The notes under the pieces were generated by a model that searched no databases, had not been told where the DNA came from, and worked only from the letters and a program-made list of their open reading frames with translations. Shown piece by piece: positions 1 through 10,975 of a stretch of DNA of 64,000 nt (positions are counted from its first letter, which is position 1; the number at the start of each line of letters is the position of its first letter). The stretch lies in contig OZ038500.1 of assembly GCA_964036315.1 (NCBI GenBank), positions 60,428,446 through 60,492,445 of the forward strand, written 5' to 3'. Origin of the DNA: Acanthosepion esculentum. Its lineage: Eukaryota; Mollusca; Cephalopoda; Sepiida; Sepiidae. A program made the position numbers and the translations under genes.

Positions 1-39
1 GGATACCTCAAAGGGGATACCTCAAAGTTGATTGGTGGT

Positions 40-388
40 TATGCTCGTTTACCTGGATTGATTACTGCTAAGTAATAAGTTTGATCCTTATTTAGTTAAT
101 AACACTAGTATCTTTGTAATCTGCACCGTACTATGATACCTACACTTTTATCTTAACAAAGAATCCGTAACTGTACCATTATTAGTTTATCAACCCCTTA
201 CTCGTATTAGGTTACACATAATAGCACCCTTAATAGGTTACTCATAAATGTACTTTTACTAGATTATATATTAATGTAAACTTCATCGTTAGTGCATAAT
301 TATACTATTACAAGGATATCCATAATTTTAGCCTTATTAGCATACTATATACACTTACTATGTTACCAATATCTGTATCCTTAATGTT
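40..388. repeat. Diverged ~26-bp satellite, segment 1
   Basis: The DNA is a run of degenerate copies of a unit close to 'ggttacacataattgtaccc' plus 'ttaata'. Copies are about 24-28 bp long and differ at many positions, so the array is old. The same unit fills much of the next 5 kb and is broken there by SINEs and other inserts. No gene is visible. Confidence 0.8.
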
Positions 389-862
389 ATACAGGAAGAA
401 AGTGTCGCTTAAATGTGACCATAGATTGCTAGTGAGCAAACACAGCCGATCCCATTATTGAATTAGGTAGACCATAGAAAAACGCATAAGTAGATAGTAG
501 CGTGACGTCTAATTGATCGCTATTTCTGTTCTATCCTCTATTACTATGCGGATCTCTATTTCTACTCTATCCTCTATTACTATATGGACCGCTATTCTCT
601 ACTCTATTCACTGTAATATTTCTCTATTCGGATCGCTATATGGATTACTATTCTAGTGTGTATTATCGAGCAAGTATTATTAGTGCAAGTGATATTCGAA
701 GGTGACTGACACCAGTATTGTTCAACGGCGTTACTATAAGTTGTATCTGCGATTACAAAGTCTCTAATGCAACAAACATTACGAAATTGACAACGAGTAT
801 TCGTTGACATCGCACAAGTGGCAACGTGTATTCGTTGACATCATAAAACTTATTAAGCAACA
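389..862 (-). mobile_element. Dispersed repeat, copy A (uninterrupted)
   Basis: Read on the minus strand, this stretch matches 28160-28380, 28570-28620 and 29950-30150 in the same order. Shared landmarks are two units of a 30-bp repeat (gatgtcaacgaatac-like) at 780-860, 'gagactttgtaa', 'cgccgttgaacaatact', a 'taatagaggatag' motif and 'caataatgggatcg'. This copy lacks the mariner and the 177-bp insert found in the other copy, so it shows the pre-insertion state. No coding capacity was seen; the element class is unknown. Confidence 0.75.
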
Positions 863-1500
863 CATAATTATACCCTCACTAGGTTACTGTTATAGAAATT
901 TACCCACGCACGCATGGACTCTCCCAGCTATAAGTAGGAGCAGGTACAGACTTTTGGAGAGGGAAGTTTCCAGCAGTCAGCTCTGACAATCGGACCGAGC
1001 ATTCTTGCTGTAACACTCTCGTTTGTATATGTTTGTATTACTGTTTCAGTTAATATATTTGTTTAACTCAATTCCTCTCTTATGTCTTTAATTCTGACCG
1101 TAACGAGGCCACAACAATTACCCATACCTTTACATTTATTGGTTACAAATAATTGTACATTAACTAGGTTACTCATAGCAGTATACTTCCTAAGCTGAAC
1201 ATAATTATACTGTTATTAGGCTATCCATACTTCCGGATTTACTAACATGCACATAACTGTACCCTAACTAGGTTATCTATACTTGTACATTTATTCGTTA
1301 CACATAATTGTACCCTTAATCAGTTAATACATAATTGTACCCTTAATAGGTTACACAATGTTATTATGCCATAGCAAACCTTACGAAGTTGCACCTTATT
1401 TTGCCTCACTAGCTTACATGCAATTGTACGCTTAACGTACTACAAATACACATACTCTTACATATAATTCTACCTTATTCGGTTAACCAGATATGTACAC
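863..1500. repeat. Diverged ~26-bp satellite, segment 2
   Basis: More copies of the 'taggttacacataattgtac' unit. Near 1357 there is a variant block ('acaatgttattatg' then 'ccttacgaagttg') that recurs near 2338, 3507, 4689 and 4881, suggesting a higher-order period. Bases 890-1130 are less regular and may be foreign sequence that I could not identify. Confidence 0.75.
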
Positions 1501-1639
1501 CTTTGTGCAAATTAACTGAAACAACTGCTTTAGTTTCCTTTCTTTCAACAGTTTTAGACCCACTGGAGTGAAAGGGTGTAATAGATTTCTATTTTCCTCA
1601 GATCAGGTGATTTGCAGTGGTGTGCAGTAATATGAATCT

Positions 1640-1951
1640 ATTTTCAGGGTGTATGATCAAATTTGTTTAACCTTGAAAAATATTGCGTCATCCGTGATTG
1701 CATCAGATTTTCATCAAGCCCAGACACTATTGTCTCGACTGTCGATTACTTGTCTTACGGCCGTTGTCTGCGATGAACGTTACTCCAAGGAAGCGTACGA
1801 AAATTGTAACGCTGCACGAACACACTATCAAGACTCTCCTGATTTAAATCTAATCGAGAACCTGTTCTTAATCTGCAAGGAACGACTTCGTGGAATGGAC
1901 ATACGAAGTACTAACATGTGCACTGGGGCATGTTCCATTTCAAAAATATGA
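1640..1951 (+). pseudogene. Tc1-like transposase fragment (C-terminal DDE part)
   Basis: The last ~45 residues of a 100-residue open frame contain SPDLNLIENLFLICKERLRG. This is the SPDLNPIENLW signature that surrounds the last acidic residue of Tc1-type DDE transposases. The part before it does not read as transposase in one frame, so frameshifts are likely. No terminal inverted repeats were found. A dead DNA transposon fragment is the best reading. Confidence 0.6.
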
Positions 1952-1984
1952 AAAAAAGTAAATACTAACTGAATCATTCGTTTT

Positions 1985-2645
1985 GTTTCAATTAATTTGC
2001 ATAAGTGTGTACATTTACAAGATTATATATAATTGTACCGTTAAGGTGTTACACAGAATTGTACCCTTAAAGTGACACCCATAATTTTAGCCTTACTAGC
2101 TTAGATATACTTGCACCTTTATCATGTTACCAAACCTGTAACCTTATTAAGGTAAAAATACTTGAACCCTTACCATGTTAGTTATACCGGTAGCATTACA
2201 AGCTCGCACGTACTTGTACATTATTAGGTTAATTATACCTATAACCTTACTATTTTAAATATAATTGTACCCTTACTAGGTTACCAATACAATATCTGTA
2301 CATTTATTGGTTACACATATTTGTCCCCTGAATATGTTACACAATGTTATGTCATAACAACCCTTACAATTTGGCGCATAATTCTTGCGTTACTAGCTTA
2401 CATATAATTGTACCTTTATTATGCTAAACATACATTACCCTTACAAACTAACACGTAATTGTACCCTTACCATTTTAAGTATATATGCACATTTACTAGA
2501 TTATATATAATTGTACCCTTGAGATGTTACATATATTTGTACCTTTACAAGGGCACCCATAAATTAAGCCTTACTAGCATAGACATATATGTGCCCTTAC
2601 CATGTTACACATACGCTTATCCGGTTACAAATACTTGTCCCTCCT
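1985..2645. repeat. Diverged ~26-bp satellite, segment 3
   Basis: Continuous diverged satellite units, including the 'acacaatgttatgtcataac' variant at about 2338. The only open frames here are translations of the repeat. Confidence 0.75.
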
Positions 2646-2646
2646 G

Positions 2647-3083
2647 GGTATGACGATAAACTACATCCACGTCATGGGTAAGACGATAAACTACGTCCAG
2701 CAGCAAGGCCTCTGATCAGGAGGTTTTGAGGAACGTGGAACCACCTCTTAATTGCTGGTATTCCCAGGCTTACTCTGACCCGGTGTGGTAGCACCTGTTA
2801 TGGTCCCAGCTATGGGCAAATAGGTAAGCCCGAAACTGGGATAAAAACACTATGAAAGTGTAAAACTAGGTTTTAATACCAGAAATACTTTGTAAAAAAT
2901 TATTACCAGCAATAAATTTTTGAAGAAAAAAAACTATTACCATCAATACAATTTTGAAGGAAAAATATTCCCAGAAATAGATTTTTGACAAAACAAAATA
3001 TTAACAGCAATACATATTTTTCGGCATTAAATAACCCATTGAGGTTGATATGCCGTAAAACAAACAAACCAAACCAAACTAAA
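2647..3083 (+). mobile_element. SINE-like element with shared A-rich tail
   Basis: A ~435-bp element with a doubled head ('gacgataaactac' at about 2650 and 2683), a body including 'ggtagcacctgttatggtc' and 'acactatgaaagtg', and a tail ending 'gaggttgatatgccgtaaa' followed by caaac runs. The same family occurs inverted at 3766-4530 and 13505-14090. Its tail is shared with the tRNA-headed SINEs at 25255, 46680 and 49640. It interrupts the satellite. No tRNA A or B box was clear in this copy. Confidence 0.65.
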
Positions 3084-3765
3084 AATACTTGTAGCCTATG
3101 TTAGCCATAACTGTATCATTACAAACTTAAGCATACTTGTACCATTATGAGGTTAATTATACTTGTAACCATACAATGTTAAGCATAAGTGTACTCTTAA
3201 TAGTTTATCCAAACATGTACCGCTAATAGATTATGTATAACTTACAATGATACCATAATTGTAACCTTACTAACACAGAGATATATGTAACATTTTTAGC
3301 TTATACATAACTCTATCATGACAAGTTTAAACGTAATTATTACCCTTATTTTCTTACACATAATTGTTCCCTTACTAGGTTAGACACAATTGGGTTCTTA
3401 TTAGGTTATATACAATTGTACCCGTAATAGGCTACCCACGCCTATATCCTTACTGGGTTACACGTAATTGTACCATTAACAGGTTACACATAAGTATGCC
3501 TTTAATAGGTTAGACAACGTTACTATGTTATAACAACCCTTACAACGTTACTTATAATTTTAGCCTTACTACCTTACACATAAGTGTACATTTTCTATGT
3601 TAGCCAAACGTGTACCCTTACTAGGTAACACATAACTGTAACCTTATTTCGTTACGTATATTTGCACACTTAGAATAATACGCATAATTCCAGCCTTACT
3701 ACGTTACAGATAATTGTACACTTACTAGGCTACCCTTAACTGGGCTCTTACGAGATTAGTCATAA
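3084..3765. repeat. Diverged ~26-bp satellite, segment 4
   Basis: Satellite copies continue on the far side of the SINE, with the variant 'acaacgttactatg' block at about 3507. This shows the SINE inserted into a pre-existing array. Confidence 0.75.
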
Positions 3766-4530
3766 TTGTTTAGTTTGGTTACGGTTCGATTTGTTTAATG
3801 GTATATCAACTTCTTATGGGCCATTTAATGCCGAAATTTAATTTCCTTGGGAGCTTTCGTTTTTTTTTTACTGTGAATATCTATTGCAGGAATTCTTTAC
3901 TATAAGAATGTATGCTTATACTTTTAACGTATCTGTCTATATTTCTGAGATGAGGTATTATGTACACTATTTACATTATTCGGACTATTGTCCTCATCTT
4001 TGTTGCCATATTTATCACAACGTTTCGGCCGTTGTACGCTTCAGCCTTCTTCAGGTGGTTGGAATGTCGAACTGAACCCTTTATCTCGATCGCTGTTGTT
4101 GACTGTTCTAGTTCCACGTGCCATGTCTAATTCATGTCAGTTATCAGTTATCTCCTGTTAATTCCCTTCTCTAAGTTCTCCACCGCTTTAACCAGGTATT
4201 GAAGTCACACTCTTTGGGTCCTGTCACTGGATCTAACTAAAGCCTTTATCCACTGTGTCATGTGTCCTTGAAGAAGGCCGGGGCGTATAAAGTCCGAAAC
4301 GTTGTGATAAATATGGCAACAAAGATGAGGACAATAGACCGAATAATGTAAATAGTGTACCTTGATCCTGTTTGGCTGTTCATTATTAGCCCAAATTTGG
4401 GACCCTAACAGTTGCTACCACCACGGATCAGGGAGAAGCTAGGAATATCTACAATTAAGAAGTGGTTCCACGCCCCTTAGAGGCCTGGCTGCTGGACGTA
4501 GTTCATCGTTATACCTAGGACGTACTCATA
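3766..4530 (-). mobile_element. SINE-like element split by a foldback insertion
   Basis: Bases 3766-3860 match the tail half of the 2647-3083 family in reverse ('ggccatttaatgccg'). Bases 4362-4530 match its head half ('gggaccctaacagttgctacc' to 'gttcatcgttatacc'). The ~500 bp in between is a different element (3958-4361). Its insertion is therefore younger than the SINE, which in turn is younger than the satellite. Confidence 0.6.
3958..4361. mobile_element. Foldback element, Penelope-type terminal repeat (inverted dimer)
   Basis: Arms of about 90 bp (3959-4055 and 4262-4361) are inverted copies, running from 'gtacactatttacattattc' to 'gaagaaggccg'. Both contain the ctgaagaaggc...ggccgaaacg motif (left arm read on the minus strand). 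The unique middle matches 12250-12560, so the whole is a terminal region of the element seen at 11-13.2 kb. The motif resembles the left core and GAAA of a hammerhead, but stem I does not pair. Confidence 0.6.
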
Positions 4531-5180
4531 ATTGTCCCATTAATAGGTTATTGATGGTTCTGGTTTAACTCGCTTAAAAATAATTATACACTTACTAGGT
4601 TACCCATAACGATACTCAAGATAGGTTTCACATAATTCTTACTAAGTTACCTATACTTCTGGATTTACATAATTGTACTTTTAATAAGTTACATAATGTT
4701 ATTTTGTCATAACTTTCCTTACGACGTTATCACATTTTTACCCTTACTAACTTACACATAATTATACCCCTAATAGGTTACCCCAAACTGTATCCTTACT
4801 AGATTACACATAATTATAGATTTAGTAGGTTACTCCTAATTCTGAATTTACTAGCTTATACATAATTGTACCTTCAATAAGTTACACAATGTTATTATAT
4901 AATAATAATCCTTTAGGGCACCTCGAGGTGGTGTAATGGTTAGCAAGCTTGTCTCGCTAGAACAATTACGCCTGAATTGTGAGTGCGGTCCTCACTGGGT
5001 GCCCCATACTTTCGGCCTTGTGCCACATCTGAGCTACGCTTGCAAAATCACTATAATAATAATCCTTACAACGCTCTCCATACTTGTAGCTTACTAACTT
5101 GTATATAATTGTAACCTTACTAGGTTATACATAACTATACACTTACTTAGTGACCCATAGTTTTAACCTTCGTAGAATAC
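4531..5180. repeat. Diverged ~26-bp satellite, segment 5, with a SINE inside
   Basis: Satellite units run to about 5180 and are interrupted only by the tRNA SINE at 4914-5051. Confidence 0.75.
4914..5051 (+). mobile_element. tRNA-derived SINE with perfect 16-bp target duplication
   Basis: The element has an A-box-like 'tggtgtaatggttagcaagc' and a B-box-like 'gtgcggtcctcactgggtg', then 'ttcggccttgtgccacatct'. It is flanked by identical 16-bp copies of TATAATAATAATCCTT (4898-4913 and 5052-5067). The duplication shows LINE-type target-primed integration into the satellite. Copies also occur at 45128-45240 and three times at 46119-46540. Confidence 0.85.
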
Positions 5181-5883
5181 ACCTACGTAAGCTGCGAAAC
5201 GTAAAACTTAAACTGAGCTTAGTAAAACAAAACAAGCCTTTCTCGGCAGTGAGGTACAGACGTTTTGTGATGTTTGGGGATACCCGGTGCCAAGTAGGTT
5301 GGCATATAGGGCTTTATTACTAAGAAATGTGAGAAAGGAAGATATTTTAATTATGTAAAAAAAAAACAAGAAAAAACAGGTGAAACACGGAATAAACACT
5401 TCATTCAAATTAAATATAAACTAAATTTTTATTTCACTATTTGATTGCATGCCCTCGCGATATGTATGCCCGGGACCTACGCACGCTCTGCCCTCGCTTC
5501 TACATGCTACTGCTCCTCGGCCTATAGCAATGATGAGCTATCTAGTTTGGGACTTATGGTTAGCGATATAATATCTCACAGGGTGACCCATACTTGCTGC
5601 CTTGTGTTACGCACAGTTACAGGCCAAGTTAAGCATAGTAGAGAGTAACTGATTATCTGTTCATTTCAAGCCGACAACAGAAATGGAAAAAAAGCAAGGA
5701 AGTGAGAGAAGTTCAGGAGTAAGGATAGTTCGGGTAATTACGAATGTTAAAGAAAAATGTACAGAGAAAATCGGGTGAAAGGAAAAATAGAAGAATTTGA
5801 ATCGACAAAAAGACGAATTCGTTCTTGACTACTTCTCTTTCTATTGAATGATTGATCTTTTTACGTCTTTTCCAGATTTTTAA
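5181..5883. other. No gene; faint SINE relic at about 5500-5640
   Basis: Bases 5545-5640 weakly match the SINE at 4914 ('gacttatggttagcgatat', 'gggtgacccatacttgctgccttgtg'). The rest is unassigned AT-rich DNA. A 66-residue minus-strand frame at 5208-5408 has no recognisable domain. Confidence 0.3.
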
Positions 5884-6410
5884 ATCATTTCACCCCAAAC
5901 ATGGCAATACGATCGCTAAGGCGCAAGGGGCTCCTGATTGTGAGAACGTATAAGAGAAAACGTCATTAAGGAGTGTTGAAACTTGACTAATGCATGGAAT
6001 AATAATGCAAACACAAAATGTAGTTAGAATAAAATGTATTGAAACAAGAATATGTACACAATATTTACATATAGTCTTTTGTATATTTCTGGGAAGACCG
6101 TTCCTGGAGAATGTGTTGACTAAGTCGCAGTCGGGCAGAGTCTCTAGTTGGATCTCTTGATTCGCCTCCCTGTCTTCCGGTACCAACCATATTTATATCG
6201 TCGGTACTCCACTATGCAAATTAGGTGGAGAAAGAACAATAAAATAACAGGAATTAATAAGACAAACATTATCAATGGAAGTTGCATACCAACTTTTGAA
6301 AATCAACTATGGCTGGAAAGCAAAAATCTGGAATAGCGCTCCACAAGCGAGAAGTGCGAGAGAATAAACTGTTGGTGTCGAACATACGGTTACATCTAGC
6401 CATTATAAAT
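5884..6410 (-). pseudogene. 5'-truncated jockey/CR1-like LINE, 3' end, split by an insert
   Basis: On the minus strand, 6410-6235 matches the pol C-terminal coding end found at 37473-37904, and 5930-5884 matches its 3' UTR end ('ttcacccca' on the plus strand). The intervening 5934-6230 belongs to an LTR-like repeat also found at 24622-24905. Frames are broken. This is one of many truncated 3' copies of the same LINE in the window. Confidence 0.55.
5934..6230 (-). mobile_element. LTR-like or promoter-bearing repeat
   Basis: Reverse-complement match to 24622-24905. On the minus strand it starts with 'ccacctaatttgcatag' (octamer-like ATTTGCAT), then 'gatataaatatgg' (TATA-like), then 'ttggtaccggaagac' and 'tctccaggaacg'. 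This order of upstream element, TATA and transcribed segment suggests a Pol II promoter of a retroelement, possibly an LTR. The ends are not defined. Confidence 0.45.
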
Positions 6411-6644
6411 GAAAAATGATGAGACGTATCTGCCAGTCTACTACTTCGTAAAGTCGCGGTACGAAAGAGGGAAACTCATCACAAAAATTACTTTTACTAG
6501 TCATTTAAAGCCAGGAAATATTTTTTGCTTTGCAAGAAGTTTTGGTGATAATAAAGATTTATTGATAAAAGTCCTACTATTTACACCATAGCTTAAGCGG
6601 ATTTCTAACGTTCCAAAGGGTATTTGCGTTGAAGAGAAAATAAT

Positions 6645-6790
6645 GAACCCCACTGGAGTTGATTCCCAATTCGTCGCCGTTATCCATTACGCCACTCACA
6701 CATCCAAGGTTACGTCTCCGAGTATTCCCCAGCGGTTACCCATCTAGGTACCGCCCAAGCTCGACTTTTTGGTGATCAGGGGAGAAACGG
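6645..6790 (-). mobile_element. Composite 5S rRNA-tRNA SINE, truncated copy
   Basis: On the minus strand, 6790-6705 is the 3' part of a 5S rRNA sequence: 'ggtacctagatgggtaaccg' with 'ggggaatac' and a gtaacctt end. It runs straight into a tRNA-like SINE body ('gtggcgtaatggataacgg', 'gggaatcaactcca'). The same junction ('ttggatgtg' linker) is found at 49639-49650 in an independent copy, so this is a family and not chance adjacency. Confidence 0.65.
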
Positions 6791-6799
6791 TATTTGAAC

Positions 6800-7437
6800 G
6801 CTTACTTGAGTTTCATACTTCCTTTTAACCTTTAATATTTCTCACTAGTATAACGCTTTATTCACGTGTTTCCTTTTGCATCGTGACATACACATTGTAT
6901 TGACAGTTAGACAGACCTGCGATATTAGATGGTGTGTTGGGAATATCGATAAATCCTTTAGATTAACCTTTAGCGTTCGATAACAGAAGACAGACACTTT
7001 TGAACTCCCTCTGCAACATTCTTTGCATATGACACTCCCCAGTCGTGAACACATCTATTTATATATTAGGACATTCTTTGACAAATCGGGGAAACATTTT
7101 TTTCTACTAGCAGGTTTCGTCCTATAGGACTGCATCGGACAACAGTAATGATATCGCTGATATAACAACGCATGCGCACAAAACTCTACATTTTTCAGTT
7201 CGATAAAATAATAAAATTCAATTTTTTTTTTAAATTTAAGAGAGTGCGTTTTTTTTTTACTAATAATGGGAATTTGAGAATTGTTTTGTTCTAGGAGTTT
7301 ATCTGCCAATGGGGCATGAACTAAATTGTTCCATAAAGAAATGTCTCAGCTGTAATCCCGAAAATTTGAACGTCGGTTCAGTTCTTTTAAATCAAATATG
7401 TGGTGCAGTTCAATTTATATTACAATGAATCATTCAT

Positions 7438-7440
<3 letters not shown>
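6800..7440. other. No feature recognised
   Basis: Unique-looking AT-rich DNA with two short minus-strand frames (6845-7054 and 7055-7309) that have no domain, signal or splice support. Confidence 0.3.

Positions 7441-7443
<3 letters not shown>

Positions 7444-7500
<57 letters not shown>
7444..7500. repeat. (TA)n microsatellite
   Basis: Perfect TA dinucleotide tract of about 57 bp. Others of similar size are listed with the elements they border. Confidence 0.95.
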
Positions 7501-7504
<4 letters not shown>

Positions 7505-7575
7505 AATTTGGGCAGAAGATTATTATTCAAACTTATACTGTTAAATATGACAGACAACGAATGTCTATTATATTT

Positions 7576-8170
7576 CATCATGAGCCGTTCTAAGTTCTAA
7601 GCTTCTTATATCGGCTTTAGTTTCGGGAGAAAAGAAAAACAAAAATTGTCCAACATTTGAATATTTTTTATTATGCAGTTCCTCGATCTTAGAAAAACAT
7701 AGCCATCTACGTAATGTTACACAGATATTAGTTGATAACACAATACTCATACATATACACAATAAAAAGCACCTACAATTTGGAGGCCATCTACATTAAA
7801 ACAAAGCAACCCACACTCAACAAAATTGCATTTCAAACCAGTCACTACATATGATGTTGTATCTAAACACATGGTTCTGTGGATAAAATTTCTTTCTTTC
7901 ACGTGGTGATATATGACGTCACAGAACCGCATTACGATTTTACGACCTGTTATCGTCATTATAGCAAAATCTTCAGTAAAAGGATGTCATCTTTGAAGGT
8001 GAACATCTCTGTAGTAATGTCTATATAAGCACTCTGATGATGGCTCATGTGAGCTGAAAACTTAAATCGAGGAACAGCATAATAAAAATATCCAAATGTT
8101 GGACAATTTTGTCTTTATTTTCTCCTGTAACTAAAGCCATTATGAGTTTGAACATGAGGCGTTCTAGCCT
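7576..8170. mobile_element. Foldback element with hammerhead-like core
   Basis: Arms 7576-7690 and 8065-8170 are inverted copies ('attgtccaacatttg', 'ttattatgcagttcctcgat'). Just inside the right arm (8036-8063) is ctgatgatggctcatgtgag followed by ctgaaaac: CUGAUGA, a 5-bp stem (GGCUC/GAGCU) and GAAA. Stems I and III do not pair well, so any ribozyme here is decayed. Confidence 0.6.
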
Positions 8171-8181
8171 CATGTTCAAAC
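8146..8181. repeat. Perfect 15-bp inverted repeat, 6-bp loop
   Basis: gtttgaacatgaggc at 8146-8160 is followed by gttcta and then its exact reverse complement at 8167-8181. It lies at the outer end of the 7576-8170 foldback. Confidence 0.9.
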
Positions 8182-8520
8182 ATTATAGACATTTGTTGTC
8201 TGTTATATTTAACAACATATGGCGCGCACTGGCGCGTGCACGTGCGTGCGTGTGTACGGGTTGTAACAGTGTAATTGTCCAAATCGTGTAACAGCAAAAT
8301 TGGCCAGTTTTTAGCTTAATCTCGGATCCGTTGTAAGTTAGAATATGATTAAAGATATCTTACTGGAATTCTATACGGTATATATTACTTTGAGTAATAC
8401 GAATGTATAATTACTCTCTAAGCTGAACAGAAGTATTTTGATTAAATCGATCATAAATAAAAAATGACGTGTTCATCATTAATTAATCATAGCTAAGGAT
8501 TGGAGCTCATGAAGTATTAA

Positions 8521-8568
<48 letters not shown>

Positions 8569-8569
8569 C

Positions 8570-8912
8570 AGGATCATTTACCAACTTATTCAAAACGATC
8601 TTCGCTCTCGCTAACCTTCTAACATTCTGTTCTGGAGTAAAATCTTGCCTCAAAGCTTTCATGTACGATTTCATTTTCAAATTTTTGGATTGTCAGAGCT
8701 GAATCTTCAATCTCACGTGGCAAATGTCTTATAAATTGAGTTGGATCTTTTCTAATTGATCTCCTTAGCTCAAAAGTAAAATGATGATCCCAGTTCCTAC
8801 TGTGACCTCCTGATCCAGTTTTCCTCTCTACTGTTTCCTCTTTTCAAACTTATTCACCGTTCATGGATTGTCCATGAAATGATTTTGAAGATGGTAGCCA
8901 AAACCTGAACAG
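8570..8912 (-). pseudogene. Transposase N-terminal (helix-turn-helix) fragment
   Basis: The minus-strand translation contains RRSIRKDPTQFIRHLPREIE and, in a shifted frame, AKIVLNKLVNDPG. This layout (RKDPTQ-SI-LARE, then a 'RAK-LLNRL' linker) is the paired helix-turn-helix N-terminus of Tc1-like transposases. At least one frameshift and several stops break it, and the DDE part is missing. The paralogue at 39498-40115 keeps the same region in a shorter form. Confidence 0.55.
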
Positions 8913-8939
8913 AAAAGAATACTGGGCTGTTACGTGACA

Positions 8940-9369
8940 TCTGTTCGTTTTTTACGACAGCAAACGTTGGACGATTTCCTCAAAGATGAAGAAGAGACTC
9001 GAGGCGACGGAGATGTGGTTATACAGAAGGATGCTAAGGATATCATGGATCGAGCGTGTGAGGAACGATGTGTTCTTAGAGAGGATGCAAACAAGGAGGA
9101 GGCTTATACTTAACGTCAGGAAGAAGCATCTGAAGTTTCTGGGACACATAATAAGGAAGGAGGGCCTGGAAATCTGATACACACGGTTCGAATAGAGGGA
9201 AACAGAAACAAGTGAAAGCAGCGCGTGACATACCTGACGAGCTTGGGCAGGTGGATGACAGAACGTGGTCTGGGGAGGAAGCGGAGGGAAGGAACTTGTT
9301 GAGATCTGCAAGGGATAGAGGGAGATGGAGAGCCATGATCGCCTACGGCCCAAATAGACATGGCACATA
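8940..9369 (+). pseudogene. RTE-type LINE ORF2 C-terminal fragment
   Basis: The plus-strand frame at 8986-9177 reads EATEMWLYRRMLRISWIERV and then KHLKFLGHIIRKEGLE, the conserved C-terminal segment after the reverse transcriptase in RTE-like LINEs. A stop follows, and the continuation ('RWRAMIAY') is in shifted frames up to 9369. The same segment recurs at 44095-44225 (minus) and 55195-56015 (plus). This is a 5'-truncated insertion inside the 8255-9655 transposon. Confidence 0.75.
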
Positions 9370-9651
9370 AAAATAAAGAACAGTCAGAATGGGAATTTTA
9401 GTAAGATTACTGACGGCCTGGATGATCTTTTTCCTCTCACCATTGTTCAGATGGGAAGACTGTGGGTCCGACAGAAAACAATTTCAGCCGGGTCTCTTTT
9501 TGGCTAAATAACACAAAGAGTTTCTCATTGATTGTTACGAAAGAATGGTGCCATTATGAACAAATATATTCTGTAAACCTGGAAAAAAGAAACTTAATTA
9601 GTTTAGAGGTTTTTAGATATTAAATATTTGAACAGTTTTGCTGTTACACCC

Positions 9652-9655
<4 letters not shown>

Positions 9656-9745
<90 letters not shown>

Positions 9746-9770
9746 TAGATAGATAGATAGATAGATAGAT
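9656..9770. repeat. (TA)n-(GA)n-(GATA)n compound microsatellite
   Basis: TA to about 9710, then GA to 9741, then GATA to 9770. It starts exactly at the right terminus of the 8255-9655 transposon. Confidence 0.95.
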
Positions 9771-10033
9771 TTTATAATTTGTAATTGATTTTATTTTTAG
9801 CGGTTGTAATAACTAATGATAACAACAAAAGATAAAACCTATGATTTAACACAAGGAAAAGCTTAATCGTAGTAGTTTGTCTGTCGTTTTTAATGAAACA
9901 TAAAAATAAATTGCTGTCATTTCATTAAAAACGGCTGACAAGGTACTGCTTTTAATTTTTTAATTCAATTTTTCTTTTATTCTTATAATTTTCTTGACAT
10001 AAATTATGTGGAAATTGTCCGAATGTTCTGTAT

Positions 10034-10075
10034 GTCCGGGCGCTTTCGGCTATACATTTAACCATTATCAAGGAC
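10034..10075 (-). ncRNA. Decayed hammerhead-like motif
   Basis: On the minus strand: GUCC, then UUGAUAA (core CUGANGA with two changes), a bulged U, a hairpin (GGUUA...UAGCC with one mismatch), GAAA, a short loop and GGAC. GUCC and GGAC pair as a 4-bp stem I. The related copy at 63258-63299 has AUCC/GGAU instead, a compensated change. The core substitutions, and a C where the U before the cleavage site is expected, mean it is probably inactive. Confidence 0.4.
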
Positions 10076-10170
10076 GATTTCATTTTTTAATTTTAACTGA
10101 ATATATGGATTGTCTTAAGCAAAAAATCTTAACCGCAGTACTTTGTCACATGGATTGTCCAAATATACAA

Positions 10171-10173
<3 letters not shown>

Positions 10174-10252
<79 letters not shown>
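10174..10252. repeat. (TA)n-(GA)n microsatellite
   Basis: TA tract followed directly by a GA tract, the same order as at 9656-9741. Confidence 0.95.
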
Positions 10253-10256
<4 letters not shown>

Positions 10257-10684
10257 TCTAGGTGTGCTTCTTATAGTATGTAAAATAGATAGGTTGGTTA
10301 ATAAAACAAGGGGAAACGAAGGGATACCAATGTGAACAGTACGAAAAACATATATTAAATAATAATTAAATAATTATTAAACACACGAGACAAATGAAGC
10401 ACGGAAATTAAGGTTCTAAGTCCGGAATTTCCGCCACGCCTGTGTCCTTCTTCAGCGGTGATATGTTCAAAATTTCACTCCCCCCACTATCCGCACCGAT
10501 AAAGACAAAACTGCCTAACGAGTTCACCCCGATCGCAATTTTTGAATCAAAGTTCATTTTCCCAAAACGTTTCGCACGCGAGGAATCAGGCAGATCCGAT
10601 TTTTACTAATAATGCAAACTAAAACAGGATTTACACCAGCCACAAAGACCACCGTTGGTGAGTCTTGGGCTCTGTTTATTTCCC

Positions 10685-10709
10685 ACGCACACACGCACGC
10701 ACACGCACG

Positions 10710-10743
<34 letters not shown>

Positions 10744-10758
10744 AACATACACACACAT

Positions 10759-10805
<47 letters not shown>

Positions 10806-10830
10806 TAGATAGATAGATAGATAGATAGAT
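10685..10830. repeat. (CA)n-(TA)n-(GATA)n microsatellite
   Basis: CA-rich to about 10770, TA to 10802, GATA to 10830. The 60-90 residue frames here are translations of the repeat. Confidence 0.95.
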
Positions 10831-10975
10831 GACGTAACGTGAATTAAATAACGAAAGCATTAAATCTGTGAAATCCCGAATATATGCTTAGTTTAGTACT
10901 TGTCTTTGTGTATGCCAGATTCAAATGCATGTCTACAACATTTAACAATAGAATATAACTCTGAGATGAGGTATT

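Larger units (their letters stand above)
8255..9655 (-). mobile_element. Tc1/mariner-type DNA transposon with long TIRs and a nested LINE
   Basis: The left end (8255 onward: tacgggttgtaacag, then aattgtccaaatcgtgtaac) and right end (to 9655: gctgttacacccggta) are inverted. Both match the ends of the element at 39498-40115. TA flanks both ends and the right end abuts (TA)n. The interior matches that second element in reverse on both sides of a ~480-bp RTE LINE insert (about 8913-9395). A transposase relic is encoded on the minus strand. Confidence 0.7.

Noticed and set aside
4914..5051. Functional tRNA gene
   Set aside because: A and B boxes are present but the acceptor and anticodon arms do not fold, and it has a SINE tail and a target duplication.
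10440..10460. ctgaagaagg on the minus strand as another hammerhead
   Set aside because: The following sequence cannot form stem II and there is no GAAA at the right spacing.
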